A DNA stretch of 37,382 nt, from contig CAJTZL010000025.1 in assembly GCA_910583695.1 (NCBI GenBank), positions 1 to 37,382 of the forward strand, written 5' to 3'. A model generated the notes under the pieces. The model saw only the letters and a program-made list of their open reading frames with translations. It was not told where the DNA came from and ran no database searches. The position numbers and the translations under genes were made by a program. Positions 1-8,606 of the stretch are shown here, in pieces (the stretch's first letter is position 1; every line of letters begins with the position of its first letter). The stretch comes from an uncultured Oscillibacter sp. GTDB taxonomy: Bacteria > Bacillota > Clostridia > Oscillospirales > Oscillospiraceae.

Positions 1-241
1 GGCGGGGACGGAGTGGGCGGAGTTTCTTCCGACGACATGGGGGGTGCAAAGGACCGGCCACCTTCATGGCTGTAATCCCCCCGCCCGAAGGGCGAGCACC
101 AGCCTCCCCCCAGGGGGAGAAACTTCTTTCAACTCTGTAAGATTTCAGAAAGAATCTGGACAGATTCCTATGGTAAGGTATCCACAGTGAAAGCGGCCCA
201 CCGCCGCCAAAGCAAACACTTTACCTTGGAGGTATCCCAAT
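1..241. other. Region upstream of the ABC operon, no clear gene
   Basis: No recognisable gene. A frame open from base 1 ends at a TAA at 76-78 and could be the tail of an upstream plus-strand gene, but 24 codons are too few to identify. A GGGGGG/CCCCCC pair (about 40-46 and 78-84) could form a long hairpin. A weak sigma-A-like pair, TGGACA (157-162) and TATCCA (179-184) with a 16-base spacer, could drive the ABC operon. Short AGATT/AATCT repeats at about 140-167 might be a regulator site. GGAGG at 228-232 is the ribosome-binding site of the next gene. Confidence 0.3.
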
Positions 242-931
242 ATGACGATTTTGGAAACCAAAGACCTGCGCAAGCACTACGGCTCCGGCGAGACGGAGGT
301 CCACGCCCTGGACGGCGTCGACCTCACCGTTGAAAAGGGCGAGTTCGCCGCTGTGGTCGGCACCTCCGGCTCCGGCAAGTCCACCCTCCTCCACATGCTG
401 GGGGGCCTGGACCGCCCCACCTCCGGCTCCGTCACTGTGGACGGGAAGAACATCTTCTCCCTCAAGGACGAGGCCCTCACCATTTTCCGCCGCCGGAAGA
501 TCGGCTTCGTCTTCCAGAACTACAACCTCGTCCCCGTCCTCAGCGTCTACGAGAATATCGTCCTTCCCATCCAGCTGGACGGCCAGAAACCCGACACCGC
601 CTACGTGGACCAGATTATCGAAACCCTGGGCCTGGAGAAGAAGCTCCGCAACCTCCCCAACAACCTCTCCGGCGGCCAGCAGCAGCGGGTGGCCATTGCC
701 CGGGCCCTCGCGGCCAAGCCCGCCATCATCCTGGCCGACGAGCCCACCGGCAACCTGGACTCCAGAACCAGCCAGGACGTCATGGCCCTCCTGAAAATCA
801 CCAGCCAGAAGTTCGTCCAGACCATTGTCATGATCACCCACAACGAGGAAATTGCCCAGACGGCGGACCGCGTCATTCACATTGAGGACGGAAAAATCCG
901 CTCCTCCCGGACCACCGGGGAGGAGGCGTAA
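242..931 (+). CDS. ABC transporter ATP-binding protein, MacB/LolD type
   Basis: Cytoplasmic ATPase of an FtsX-type ABC exporter; it hydrolyses ATP to drive the permease encoded next. At 229 residues it has the usual family length. It shows Walker A GTSGSGKST near residue 40, a Q-loop in FVFQNYNL, the signature LSGGQQQR near 143, Walker B IILADEPTGNLD near 165, and the H-loop histidine in MITHNEE near 200. The GNLD after Walker B is typical of the MacB/LolD/BceA branch, which moves peptides, lipoproteins or antibiotics, or acts mechanically. The ATG at 242 follows GGAGG (228-232) by 9 bases. The permease starts 2 bases after the stop, so the genes are co-transcribed. The substrate cannot be told from sequence, and there is no adjacent two-component system to suggest bacitracin-type sensing. 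Confidence 0.93.
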   Translation: MTILETKDLRKHYGSGETEVHALDGVDLTVEKGEFAAVVGTSGSGKSTLLHMLGGLDRPTSGSVTVDGKNIFSLKDEALTIFRRRKIGFVFQNYNLVPVLSVYENIVLPIQLDGQKPDTAYVDQIIETLGLEKKLRNLPNNLSGGQQQRVAIARALAAKPAIILADEPTGNLDSRTSQDVMALLKITSQKFVQTIVMITHNEEIAQTADRVIHIEDGKIRSSRTTGEEA

Positions 932-933
932 CC

Positions 934-3627
934 ATGATCCATGTCGCCAACAAGGGCTGCATCCGCCGCCTGGGCTTCCGCTCCATGCGGGCCGCCCGGA
1001 CCCGCAACATCGTGGCCGTCCTGGCCATTGCCCTGACCACCATCTTGTTCACCTCCCTCTTTACCATCGCTTCCTCCATCAACTATTCCTTCCAGCAGGA
1101 GAATTTCCGCCAGGCGGGCGGCGACTTTCACGGCACCATCAAGGGCCTCACCTGGGAGCAGGTGGAGGAAATGCGGTCAGACCCGCTGATTCAAGGGGAC
1201 TTCGCCCGGTTGTTCGTGGGCATGCCCGTGGACCCGCCCTTCAACAAATCCCATGTGGAGGTCTCCTACCTGGAGCCCGCCGCCGCGCCCCACTACTTCT
1301 GCCAGCCAGTCGAAGGGACCCTCCCCCGGGAGGGCACCGACGAGGCCGCCACGGACACCCGCGTTCTGGCCCTTCTGGGGGTGGAGCCGAAGGTGGGCGC
1401 GAAATTCACCATTTCCTTCTACCTTGACGAAAACACCTCCAGCCGGAAGCTGGTCACCCGGACCTTCACCCTCTCGGGATGGTGGGAGTACGACAGCGCC
1501 CTGGTGGCCAGCAATGTGCTCCTGCCCCGCTCCGCCGCCGAGGAGTTAGGTGCCCAGGGCAGCGGGGACCCCTACTCCATGACCGGAGAATGGAACCTGG
1601 ACATGATGTTCAAAAGCGACCTCCAGATCGAGGAGAATATCCTTCAGATCCTGGAGAACCACGGCTATCAGCACGACGACCCCCAGGGGGAGAATTACTT
1701 GAAAATCGGCGTCAACTGGGGCTACTCCGGGGCCCAGCTTTCCAACAGCTTTGACAACTCCACGCTGATCGCCATTGTGGTCCTCCTGCTGCTGATTATT
1801 TTCACGGGCTATCTGATTATTTACAACGTCTTCCAGATCTCCGTCACCAACGATATCCGGTTTTACGGCCTTTTGAAAACCATCGGTACCACCGGAAAGC
1901 AGTTAAAGCGCATCGTCCGCCAGCAGGCCCTTCTTTTGAGCCTCATCGGCATCCCCATCGGCCTTCTGATGGGCTTTGTCATCGGCAACAAGCTCACCCC
2001 GGTCATCATGGCCCAGCTGAGTTATAAAAACGCCTTCGTTTCCTTCAACCCCCTGATTTTCATTGGAGCGGCGGTGTTTGCCCTGCTGACCGTGTTCCTC
2101 TCCTGCGCCCGTCCGGGCCGCGTGGCGGCGCGGGTCTCCCCGGTGGAGGCCGTGCGCTACACCGAGGGCGGCGGGACGAAAAAGGCGCGGAAGCGGGAGA
2201 AGGTCCGCAAAGCCCAGAGCGGCGCGTCCCTTCCGGGCATGGCCTGGGCCAACCTGGGCCGGAGCCGGGGGAAAACCCTGGTGACGGTCATTTCCCTGAC
2301 GTTGGCAGTGGTGCTGGCCACGATTACCTACACGTTCTCCACCGGCTTCGACATGAACAAGTACCTGGCCCATAACGCCGACGTGGACTTTATCCTGGGG
2401 GACGCGGCCTACTTTCAAACCAGCGGCGGTTTCCGCACCGCCGATCAGGCGGTGCCGGAGATCATCATCTCCGACGTGAGCGCCCGGAGCGGCGTGGAGG
2501 AGAGCGGACGGGTCTACGGCGGCGTCTCCGCCACGAAGCAGTTTGTCACCGAGGACTGGCTCCGGATGGGCTATGGAACGTATAATACCCCGGAGGTTGT
2601 GGATGAAATCATCGCGGGAACGGCCCGGCTGCCCAGCGGGCTTCTGGAGGCCGGCGTGCAGATGTACGGCATGGAGGACTTTCCCCTGAGCCTGCTGGAC
2701 GTGCTGGAGGGAGACCTGGCCCCCCTGTCAGACCCCAGCCAAAAGGCCATCGCCGCCGTGTACCTGGCCGACGACTATAACGCCACCCAATGGGACAGCA
2801 ATTGGGCCAAGCTGGGGGACACCGTGACCATCCGCCATATCTATGAGATGGAATACTTCTACCGGGACACCGGGGAAATTATTGAGGACGTGGACGCCGC
2901 CATCGAGGGAAACCGCCCCTGGGGAGAGCGGGCCAAGGTCTATGAGGACATCGACTACACCGTCTGCGCCCTGGTGCAGGTTCCCAGTAGCATCTCCTAC
3001 CGCTATCGGGTTGTGGGCTGCGATGGTTTCATCCTGGGGGCGGAGCGGTTCAAACAGGACACCGGCACCGACAGCGTCATGACCTATCTCTTCAACACCA
3101 CCGACGAGGCGGAGGCGGGCATGGAGTCCTTCCTGGCGGAGTACACCGAGAGCGTCCAGCCTCTCTACGACTACGAGAGCCGGGCCAGCTATGAGGCGGA
3201 GTTCGAGGGCTTCCGGGGCATGTTCATGACCATGGGCGGGGCCCTGAGCCTCATCATCGGGCTGGTGGGCGTGCTGAACTTCGTCAACGCGGTCCTCACG
3301 GGCATCCTCACCCGGAAGCGGGAGCTGGCGGTGCTGCAGTCCGTGGGCATGACGGGAAAGCAGCTGAAAATCATGCTGGTGTTTGAGGGCCTGTATTACA
3401 CCCTCCTGGCCCTGGCGGCGTCCCTGGTGCTGACGGTGTGCCTGGGGCCCCTGGTGGGGAACACTGTTGGCGAAATCTTCTGGTTCTTCACCTACCGCCT
3501 CACCATCCTGCCCATTGCGGCGATCCTGCCGGTCTTCCTGGCCCTGGGGGTCCTGGTACCCTTGTGGACCTACCGCTCCGTGTCGAAACGGACCATTGTG
3601 GAGCGTCTGCGGGAGGCGGAAGGATGA
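934..3627 (+). CDS. ABC transporter permease, FtsX family, 897 residues
   Basis: Membrane partner of the preceding ATPase. The N-terminal half has a helix at about residues 25-50, a large extracytoplasmic domain (about 55-270), then three helices at about 276-395 (the first FtsX core). A helix near 450 begins a second half with another large exterior domain (about 475-760) and a second three-helix FtsX core at about 765-885. This duplicated layout is usual for long Bacillota permeases that work with a single MacB-like ATPase. The motif FYGLLKTIGTTGKQL and its counterpart LAVLQSVGMTGKQL mark the coupling region in each half, which supports internal duplication. The start follows the ATPase stop by 2 bases, and the stop overlaps the next start (ATGA). 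The substrate is unknown. Confidence 0.9.
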   Translation: MIHVANKGCIRRLGFRSMRAARTRNIVAVLAIALTTILFTSLFTIASSINYSFQQENFRQAGGDFHGTIKGLTWEQVEEMRSDPLIQGDFARLFVGMPVDPPFNKSHVEVSYLEPAAAPHYFCQPVEGTLPREGTDEAATDTRVLALLGVEPKVGAKFTISFYLDENTSSRKLVTRTFTLSGWWEYDSALVASNVLLPRSAAEELGAQGSGDPYSMTGEWNLDMMFKSDLQIEENILQILENHGYQHDDPQGENYLKIGVNWGYSGAQLSNSFDNSTLIAIVVLLLLIIFTGYLIIYNVFQISVTNDIRFYGLLKTIGTTGKQLKRIVRQQALLLSLIGIPIGLLMGFVIGNKLTPVIMAQLSYKNAFVSFNPLIFIGAAVFALLTVFLSCARPGRVAARVSPVEAVRYTEGGGTKKARKREKVRKAQSGASLPGMAWANLGRSRGKTLVTVISLTLAVVLATITYTFSTGFDMNKYLAHNADVDFILGDAAYFQTSGGFRTADQAVPEIIISDVSARSGVEESGRVYGGVSATKQFVTEDWLRMGYGTYNTPEVVDEIIAGTARLPSGLLEAGVQMYGMEDFPLSLLDVLEGDLAPLSDPSQKAIAAVYLADDYNATQWDSNWAKLGDTVTIRHIYEMEYFYRDTGEIIEDVDAAIEGNRPWGERAKVYEDIDYTVCALVQVPSSISYRYRVVGCDGFILGAERFKQDTGTDSVMTYLFNTTDEAEAGMESFLAEYTESVQPLYDYESRASYEAEFEGFRGMFMTMGGALSLIIGLVGVLNFVNAVLTGILTRKRELAVLQSVGMTGKQLKIMLVFEGLYYTLLALAASLVLTVCLGPLVGNTVGEIFWFFTYRLTILPIAAILPVFLALGVLVPLWTYRSVSKRTIVERLREAEG

Positions 3628-3983
3628 AAAAGATGTTCTGGACAGCCGGCCTCCTGCTTCTCCTCGCCGCCTGCGGGCAGCGGGGGGAGGCCGTGGAGGG
3701 CAACCTGATTCTCACCAACTACGCCGCCCAGGCCATCTCCCAGATCATCGTGGAATACGGCGGCGAAACCCTCTCGTCGGAGGAGGCGGTTTCGGATACC
3801 CAGCTCTGCGCCTTCACCCTGCCGGAGGAAGAGGACTTGGCTTATACGGTCTCCTTCCGGACGGAGGAGGGGGAAACCGTCTCCGGGAGCTTTACCGACT
3901 CCTTTGCCGGGGAAACTGTTGTCTACCTCCGGGCGGACCGGGCGGAGGGCTTCTGGCAGCTGGAGTACGACCAAACATCCTGA
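3624..3983 (+). CDS. Small lipoprotein of the ABC operon, function unknown
   Basis: A 119-residue predicted lipoprotein. The N-terminus has a short positive stretch, a Leu/Ala-rich helix and the lipobox LLAAC at about residues 13-17. Signal peptidase II would cut before this cysteine, leaving a lipid-anchored mature protein of about 100 residues on the outer face of the membrane. The mature part is acidic and looks beta-rich, with no cysteine and no domain I recognise. The ATG at 3624 overlaps the permease stop (ATGA), so the two are translationally coupled. An accessory or substrate-binding role for the exporter is inference from position only. A hairpin follows at 3991. Confidence 0.75.
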   Translation: MKKMFWTAGLLLLLAACGQRGEAVEGNLILTNYAAQAISQIIVEYGGETLSSEEAVSDTQLCAFTLPEEEDLAYTVSFRTEEGETVSGSFTDSFAGETVVYLRADRAEGFWQLEYDQTS

Positions 3984-3990
3984 GCGTTCG

Positions 3991-4016
3991 CAGGGTCCGC
4001 CTTTCGGCGGGCCCTG
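3991..4016 (+). terminator. Hairpin after the ABC operon
   Basis: An 11-bp stem (3991-4001 with 4006-4016, one G-T wobble) and a TTTC loop sit 8 bases after the lipoprotein stop. There is no U-run after it, so termination may be weak or factor-dependent. Confidence 0.55.
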
Positions 4017-4081
4017 CCGTTATCAACAGGACTCGGTCCGCTCCCCTCCATATTTTTCATGAATTTTTCCCAAAAAAGAGA

Positions 4082-4110
4082 TTGCAATTCCCCACCGCTT
4101 TGCTTATAAT
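4082..4110 (+). promoter_or_regulatory. Sigma-A promoter of pncB
   Basis: TTGCAA at 4082-4087 and a perfect TATAAT at 4105-4110 with a 17-base spacer, about 36 bases before the chosen start of pncB. Confidence 0.8.
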
Positions 4111-4145
4111 CAAGGGAATAAAGCGAAAAGAGGGTGTTACCCATC

Positions 4146-5594
4146 ATGCGCACCGAACAAAAGCTGAACATGACCATGCTCTGCGACTTCTACGAGCTGA
4201 CCATGGGCAACGGCTATTTCCAGGCGGGCTTCCAAGACCGGATGACCTATTTCGACGTGTTCTTCCGGGACGTGCCGGACCGGGGCGGCTTTGCCATCTG
4301 CGCTGGTCTGGATCAGCTGATCGACTACATTCTGGACCTGCACTTTGACGAGGAGGACCTCGAATACCTCCGGGGCCGGAAGCTGTTCTCCGAAGAATTT
4401 CTGGCCTATTTGAAGGACTTCCGCTTCACCGGGGACATCTGGGCCATCCCGGAGGGGACCCCCATCTTCCCCCAGGAGCCGGTGGTGACGGTCCGGGCCC
4501 CCGCCATCCAGGCCCAGCTTATCGAGACCTTCACCCTGCTGGCCGTCAACCACCAGAGCCTCATCGCCACCAAGGCCAACCGCATCGTCCGGGCGGCTCA
4601 GGGGCGGACGGTGCTGGAGTTCGGCTCCCGCCGGGCCCAGGGCACCGACGGGGCCATCACCGGGGCCCGGGCGGCCTACATCGGCGGCTGCGCCGGAACC
4701 GCCTGCACCATCTCCGACCAGCTCTACGGCGTCCCCGCCGGGGGCACCATGGCCCACGCCTGGGTCCAGATGTTCGACACCCAATACGAGGCCTTCGAGA
4801 CCTACTGCAAGCTCTACCCCCACAACGCCACACTGCTGGTGGACACCTACAACACTCTGAAATCCGGCGTGCCCGACGCCATCCGGGCCTTTGACGCGGT
4901 GCTCAAGCCTCTGGGCATCAAGCAGTGCGGCATCCGCCTGGACTCCGGGGACATCGCCTACCTGACCCAAAAGGCCCGGAAGATGCTGGACGACGCAGGG
5001 TGGACGGAGTGCAGAATCTCCGCCTCCAACTCCCTGGACGAATATATCATCCGGGATCTGCTGATTCAGGGGGCCCAGATCGACCTCTTCGGCGTGGGCG
5101 AGCGGATGATCACCGCCAGCAGCCAGCCGGTCTTCGGCGGGGTGTACAAGCTGGTGGCCGTGGAGGACGGGGCGGGAACCGTGATTCCCAAGATCAAGGT
5201 CAGCGAAAACGTGGACAAGATCACAAACCCTCATTTTAAAAAGATATACCGCATTTTCGACAAGGCAACAGGAAAGGCGGAGGCGGACTATATCGCCGTC
5301 TGGGACGAGACCGTGGACGAGAACCGGAGCCTGGAGCTCTTCGATCCCCGGGCCACCTGGAAGCGGAAGACCTACACGAATTACACCATCCGGCCGCTCC
5401 AGGTGCCCATTTTCCAGGGGGGGCGGCTGGTGTACCGGCGGCCGGCTCTCAAGGACATCCAGGCCTACTGCCGGGAGCAGGTGGACACTCTCTGGGACGA
5501 GGTGAAGCGGTTTGAGAATCCCCACACCTACTACGTGGACCTCAGCCAGCGGCTGTGGGACATCAAGCAGGGTCTTCTGCGCCAGAGCGAGTAA
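4146..5594 (+). CDS. pncB: Nicotinate phosphoribosyltransferase
   Basis: Converts nicotinate and PRPP to nicotinate mononucleotide with ATP hydrolysis, the entry step of the Preiss-Handler NAD salvage pathway in the cytoplasm. The 482-residue length fits the Bacillota-type enzyme. Hallmarks include the N-terminal MLCDFYELTMG, the substrate loop FGSRRAQGTDGA, GTMAHAWVQMF carrying the histidine that is phosphorylated in this family, VDTYNTLKSG, and the phosphate-binding region with IRLDSGDIAYL. The ATG at 4146 is preferred over an in-frame GTG at 4134 because AGAGGG lies about 11 bases upstream and the family begins close to this ATG. It is monocistronic with its own promoter, and a strong terminator follows at 5689. 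NAD supply links it loosely to the NAD(P)H-hydrate repair gene at 14736. Confidence 0.95.
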   Translation: MRTEQKLNMTMLCDFYELTMGNGYFQAGFQDRMTYFDVFFRDVPDRGGFAICAGLDQLIDYILDLHFDEEDLEYLRGRKLFSEEFLAYLKDFRFTGDIWAIPEGTPIFPQEPVVTVRAPAIQAQLIETFTLLAVNHQSLIATKANRIVRAAQGRTVLEFGSRRAQGTDGAITGARAAYIGGCAGTACTISDQLYGVPAGGTMAHAWVQMFDTQYEAFETYCKLYPHNATLLVDTYNTLKSGVPDAIRAFDAVLKPLGIKQCGIRLDSGDIAYLTQKARKMLDDAGWTECRISASNSLDEYIIRDLLIQGAQIDLFGVGERMITASSQPVFGGVYKLVAVEDGAGTVIPKIKVSENVDKITNPHFKKIYRIFDKATGKAEADYIAVWDETVDENRSLELFDPRATWKRKTYTNYTIRPLQVPIFQGGRLVYRRPALKDIQAYCREQVDTLWDEVKRFENPHTYYVDLSQRLWDIKQGLLRQSE

Positions 5595-5845
5595 GGGGTA
5601 AGCTCCCCCCTGCATCGCATGGGAAGAATGTGTTATACCGGCGTCAGCTAAAGGCTGCTTGCGGCAGACCATGGTTTCATGCAAAAAACACCCCCTGGAG
5701 AGTGCCAGCTCTCCGGGGGGTGCTTTAAGACGCGCGGTCCCTTGGGGCGGGACAGCAGACTTATGCTGCCGGCGCTTGGCCTGATCCGTGAGGCGGCGAG
5801 GAAAAACGCCCTGCCCTAATTTTATCTATTTTTAATATTTTGCTG
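5595..5845. other. Intergenic region between pncB and cls
   Basis: No open frame with a credible ribosome-binding site. It holds the terminator described separately and a short CAGCA/TGCTG hairpin near 5755-5770. An AT-rich stretch (about 5818-5845) precedes the cls promoter and may act as an UP element. I recognise no structured RNA. Confidence 0.5.
5683..5726. terminator. Strong terminator after pncB
   Basis: A 14-bp stem (5689-5702 with 5709-5722, one G-T wobble) with loop TGCCAG, preceded by a run of A and followed by CTTT. It could work in both directions, though no minus-strand gene ends here. Confidence 0.75.
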
Positions 5846-5874
5846 TTGAAGACGGCGGCGTCTTTTTGTATAAT
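5846..5874 (+). promoter_or_regulatory. Sigma-A promoter of cls
   Basis: TTGAAG at 5846-5851 and TATAAT at 5869-5874, spacer 17 bases, upstream of the cardiolipin synthase start. Confidence 0.75.
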
Positions 5875-5918
5875 AAAAAGGTCAATCGTTGAGACTGTCC
5901 ATGAGGAGGCGAGGCCCG

Positions 5919-7493
5919 GTGCACAAGAACATTCCCCATATCCCCCCGGTTGAAGAGCGGGTCGAGCGGAAGATTTCCGCCGCCGCCAGCATCTCCATGT
6001 GCGCGCTGACGGTGATTGCCCAGATCGTCACCTCTCTGCTGATCTCCTTCCTCCTGGCGGAGTACTCCAGCCTTGTCTACGCCCTGCTGCTCATCGCCGG
6101 CGCGGCCGTGGCCATCTGGGTCTATCAGCGGCCCGGCAGCCCCACCTACAAGCTGGTGTGGATGTGCCTGCTGCTGGCCATGCCGGTGTCCGGCATGATT
6201 CTGTTCGGCCTCTGGGGCGGGGCCCATCAGGTCAAGCAGCTCAGCCTTCAAAAGGTGCCCCCCATCCCCTGCGGGGAGAGCCAGCGCATGGCCAGCGAAA
6301 TCGACCTGGCCCGCCTCCGGCGGCAGTCCCCGGCCTGGGGGCGGCTGGCGGCCTATCTGGAAAAGAGGGGCTTCCTGCTCTACCGGAACACCGGCGCCGT
6401 CTATTTCAAGGAGGGCGCAGAGTTCTTCGAGGACCTGATTCAGCGCCTGGAGCAGGCGGAATTTTATATCTTCCTGGAATACTACATCCTGGCGGAGGGG
6501 AAGCTCTGGGACCGCATCTTCGCCGTTTTGAAGGAGCGGGCCGCCGCCGGGGTGGAAATCCACATCACCTTCGACGACTTCGGAAACCTCACCCGCTTCT
6601 CCGACGAGACCCTCCAGGCCCTCCAGAATGCGGGCATCGAGGTCAAGGCCTTCAACCCCGTTCACCGCTATGTGAACCGCATCTATTTCAACTACCGGGA
6701 CCACCGGAAAATTGCCGTTATCGACGGGCAGTACGCCTACACCGGAGGCATCAACCTTGCCGACGAATACGCCAACCTGATTGTCCGCTTCGGCCACTGG
6801 AAGGACACCGCCGTTCGCATCGAGGGCGAGGGAGTCTGGGGCTTTGCAACCCAGTTCATGCAGATGTGGAAGATGATGGGCGGAACCTTTCACAACGAAG
6901 ACGACTACTACCGTCCCCGCCATCCGGCGGAAAACGCCCAGGGCTGGTGCCAGCCCTTCACCGACGGGCCCTTGAACAACCCGGACAACCCCATTGAGGA
7001 GGTCTACCTCCAGCTCATCGCCTCCGCCCAGAAGATGCTCTACCTCACCACGCCCTATTACGCCGTGGAGGAGTCCATGCAGAAGGCTCTTTGCATCGCC
7101 GCCGACGCGGGGGTGGACGTGCGGCTCTTCATCCCCGGCATCCCGGACCACCACAAGTTCACCTACATGGTGGCGGAGACCTACTGGGGGGAGCTTCTGA
7201 GCCACGGCGTGAAGATCTACAAATACACCCCCGGCTTCCTCCACGCCAAGAGCGTCATGGCGGACCGGGAGGTGGCCCTGATCGGTAGCACCAATATGGA
7301 TTACCGGACCTTCCAGCTCCACTACGAATGCGGCGTGCTGCTGTACCACATGCCGGTGGTGGAGGAGCTGCTGGAGGACCTGGACGGCATTCTGGCGGAG
7401 AGCCGGCCCTACACTCTGGAGGACTGGAACAACCGCTCCTGGTTCCGCAGGATGTGCGCTTCCGTCTTCCGGCTGGGGTCTATCTGGCTGTAA
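5919..7493 (+). CDS. cls: Cardiolipin synthase
   Basis: Membrane enzyme of the phospholipase D superfamily that condenses two phosphatidylglycerols to cardiolipin and glycerol. Two to three N-terminal helices (about residues 15-90) are followed by two PLD catalytic domains. Each carries an HxKxxxxD motif: HRKIAVIDGQ with YTGGIN in the first, and HAKSVMADRE with IGSTNMD in the second. The chosen start is GTG at 5919, 9 bases after GAGGAGG (5903-5909), giving 524 residues. In-frame TTG 5889 and ATG 5901 are possible but lack a ribosome-binding site. The length is slightly above the typical 480-510. It is monocistronic, with a promoter at 5846. Another PLD-type phosphatidyltransferase is possible, but the domain layout strongly favours Cls. 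Confidence 0.92.
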   Translation: MHKNIPHIPPVEERVERKISAAASISMCALTVIAQIVTSLLISFLLAEYSSLVYALLLIAGAAVAIWVYQRPGSPTYKLVWMCLLLAMPVSGMILFGLWGGAHQVKQLSLQKVPPIPCGESQRMASEIDLARLRRQSPAWGRLAAYLEKRGFLLYRNTGAVYFKEGAEFFEDLIQRLEQAEFYIFLEYYILAEGKLWDRIFAVLKERAAAGVEIHITFDDFGNLTRFSDETLQALQNAGIEVKAFNPVHRYVNRIYFNYRDHRKIAVIDGQYAYTGGINLADEYANLIVRFGHWKDTAVRIEGEGVWGFATQFMQMWKMMGGTFHNEDDYYRPRHPAENAQGWCQPFTDGPLNNPDNPIEEVYLQLIASAQKMLYLTTPYYAVEESMQKALCIAADAGVDVRLFIPGIPDHHKFTYMVAETYWGELLSHGVKIYKYTPGFLHAKSVMADREVALIGSTNMDYRTFQLHYECGVLLYHMPVVEELLEDLDGILAESRPYTLEDWNNRSWFRRMCASVFRLGSIWL

Positions 7494-7496
7494 GCT

Positions 7497-7692
7497 CCAA
7501 GGGGGGACGAAGTCCCCCTTGGACGCTCCGGCGGGCGCAGCCCGCCGGAGCTGTCCCCTGCCGGTGATTCGGTTACTGGTGACGCCGCCCCAGGCGCACA
7601 AGTCTTGGAATTTTCACCACGCGCATGTCGCGGCGAAAAGGATTTTCAATTTATTTTCCGCCAAAGGCGGAAAACCAGGGGCCCGCCCCTGG
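7497..7692. repeat. Cluster of four palindromes between cls and ttcA
   Basis: This 226-base gene-free gap holds four hairpin-forming units. The first is CCAAGGGGG...CCCCCTTGG just after the cls stop (about 7497-7522). The second is a perfect 12-bp stem GCTCCGGCGGGC with loop GCA (7525-7551). The third is TTTTCCGCC-AAA-GGCGGAAAA (7654-7674). The fourth is CCAGGGG-CCCG-CCCCTGG (7675-7692). The first may terminate cls, but none has a proper U-run. Abutting palindromes are typical of REP-like intergenic repeats, which is inference because only one copy of the array is in the window. I see no promoter for ttcA. Confidence 0.6.
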
Positions 7693-7719
7693 ACCCCCCT
7701 TGTTGAGGAGCGACTTATC

Positions 7720-8592
7720 ATGTCCCGTGACCTCAGTCCCCGGGAGACTGCGGAGCGCAGTCTCATCAAAACTTACCGAAAATCCCTGTGGAACCCCTTC
7801 ATCGCCGCCGTGAAGCGGTACGAGCTGGTTTCGCCGGGAGATCATATTGCCGTCTGCGTTTCCGGCGGAAAGGATTCCTTCGTCCTGGCCAAGCTGATGC
7901 AGGAACTCCAAAAGCACACGGACCGGCCCTTCCATCTCTCCTTCCTGGCCATGGACCCGGGCTACAGCCCCGCCAACCGCCGCGTGCTGGAGGAGAACGC
8001 CCGGCGGCTGGGCATCCCCTTGACCCTGTTTGAGAGCGACATCTTCGATGTGACGCTCCAGGTGGACAAAAATCCCTGCTACCTCTGCGCCCGGATGCGC
8101 CGGGGCTGTCTTTACGCCAAGGCAAAGGAGCTGGGCTGCAGCAAGATCGCCCTGGGGCACCATTTCTCCGACGTGATTGAGACCACCCTGCTGGGCCTCT
8201 TCTACGGCGCGCAGCTCCAGGCCATGCCCCCCAAGCTCCGCAGCAAAAACTTCCCCGGCATGGAGCTGATCCGCCCGCTGTACTGCGTCCACGAGGACGC
8301 CGTCATCCACTGGCAAAACTACAACGGCCTGCGCTTTCTCCAGTGCGCCTGCCGTTTTACCGAAGCCCGGGACGCCTCCGGTGACGGCGTGGGAGAGAGC
8401 AAGCGCCAGGAGATCAAGCTCCTCCTGCGGGAGCTGAAAAAGACGAATCCCAACATTGAAAAAAGCATCTTCCGGGCCATTCACGGGGTCCAGCTGGACA
8501 CCTTCCCCGGCTTCAAGCACCGGGGAGCGGCCTATGCCTTTACCGAAATTTACAATGGCTCCCCGCGCTTCGACGGCGGAGCAGACCTATGA
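7720..8592 (+). CDS. TtcA-like tRNA 2-thiocytidine synthetase
   Basis: PP-loop ATPase that adenylates a tRNA base and replaces oxygen with sulfur; TtcA makes 2-thiocytidine at position 32. The 290-residue product has the PP-loop SGGKDS at residues 48-53, a CxxC at 120-123 (PCYLC) and later cysteines at 209 and 211. These are the likely ligands of the Fe-S cluster used by the TtcA/TtuA group. GHHFSDVIETTLL is also typical. The ATG at 7720 is chosen for GAGGAG at 7705-7710; the frame is open upstream to 7519 but that part reads through the palindromes. The stop overlaps an ATG of the next frame, so the Sel1 gene is probably co-transcribed. The family is clear; the exact base modified is not proven. 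Confidence 0.85.
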   Translation: MSRDLSPRETAERSLIKTYRKSLWNPFIAAVKRYELVSPGDHIAVCVSGGKDSFVLAKLMQELQKHTDRPFHLSFLAMDPGYSPANRRVLEENARRLGIPLTLFESDIFDVTLQVDKNPCYLCARMRRGCLYAKAKELGCSKIALGHHFSDVIETTLLGLFYGAQLQAMPPKLRSKNFPGMELIRPLYCVHEDAVIHWQNYNGLRFLQCACRFTEARDASGDGVGESKRQEIKLLLRELKKTNPNIEKSIFRAIHGVQLDTFPGFKHRGAAYAFTEIYNGSPRFDGGADL

Positions 8593-8606
8593 GGGAGGAA
8601 TGCACC

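Noticed and set aside
105..118. ACCAGCCTCCCCCC shared with 16928-16941
   Set aside because: A 14-base match in C-rich DNA with no flanking similarity could arise by chance in 37 kb of this composition.
4137..5684. Minus-strand open frame of 515 codons opposite pncB
   Set aside because: Antisense shadow of a well-identified enzyme; no start signal or recognisable domain.
5832..7601. Minus-strand open frame of 589 codons opposite cls
   Set aside because: Antisense shadow; the sense strand carries both PLD motifs and a promoter.
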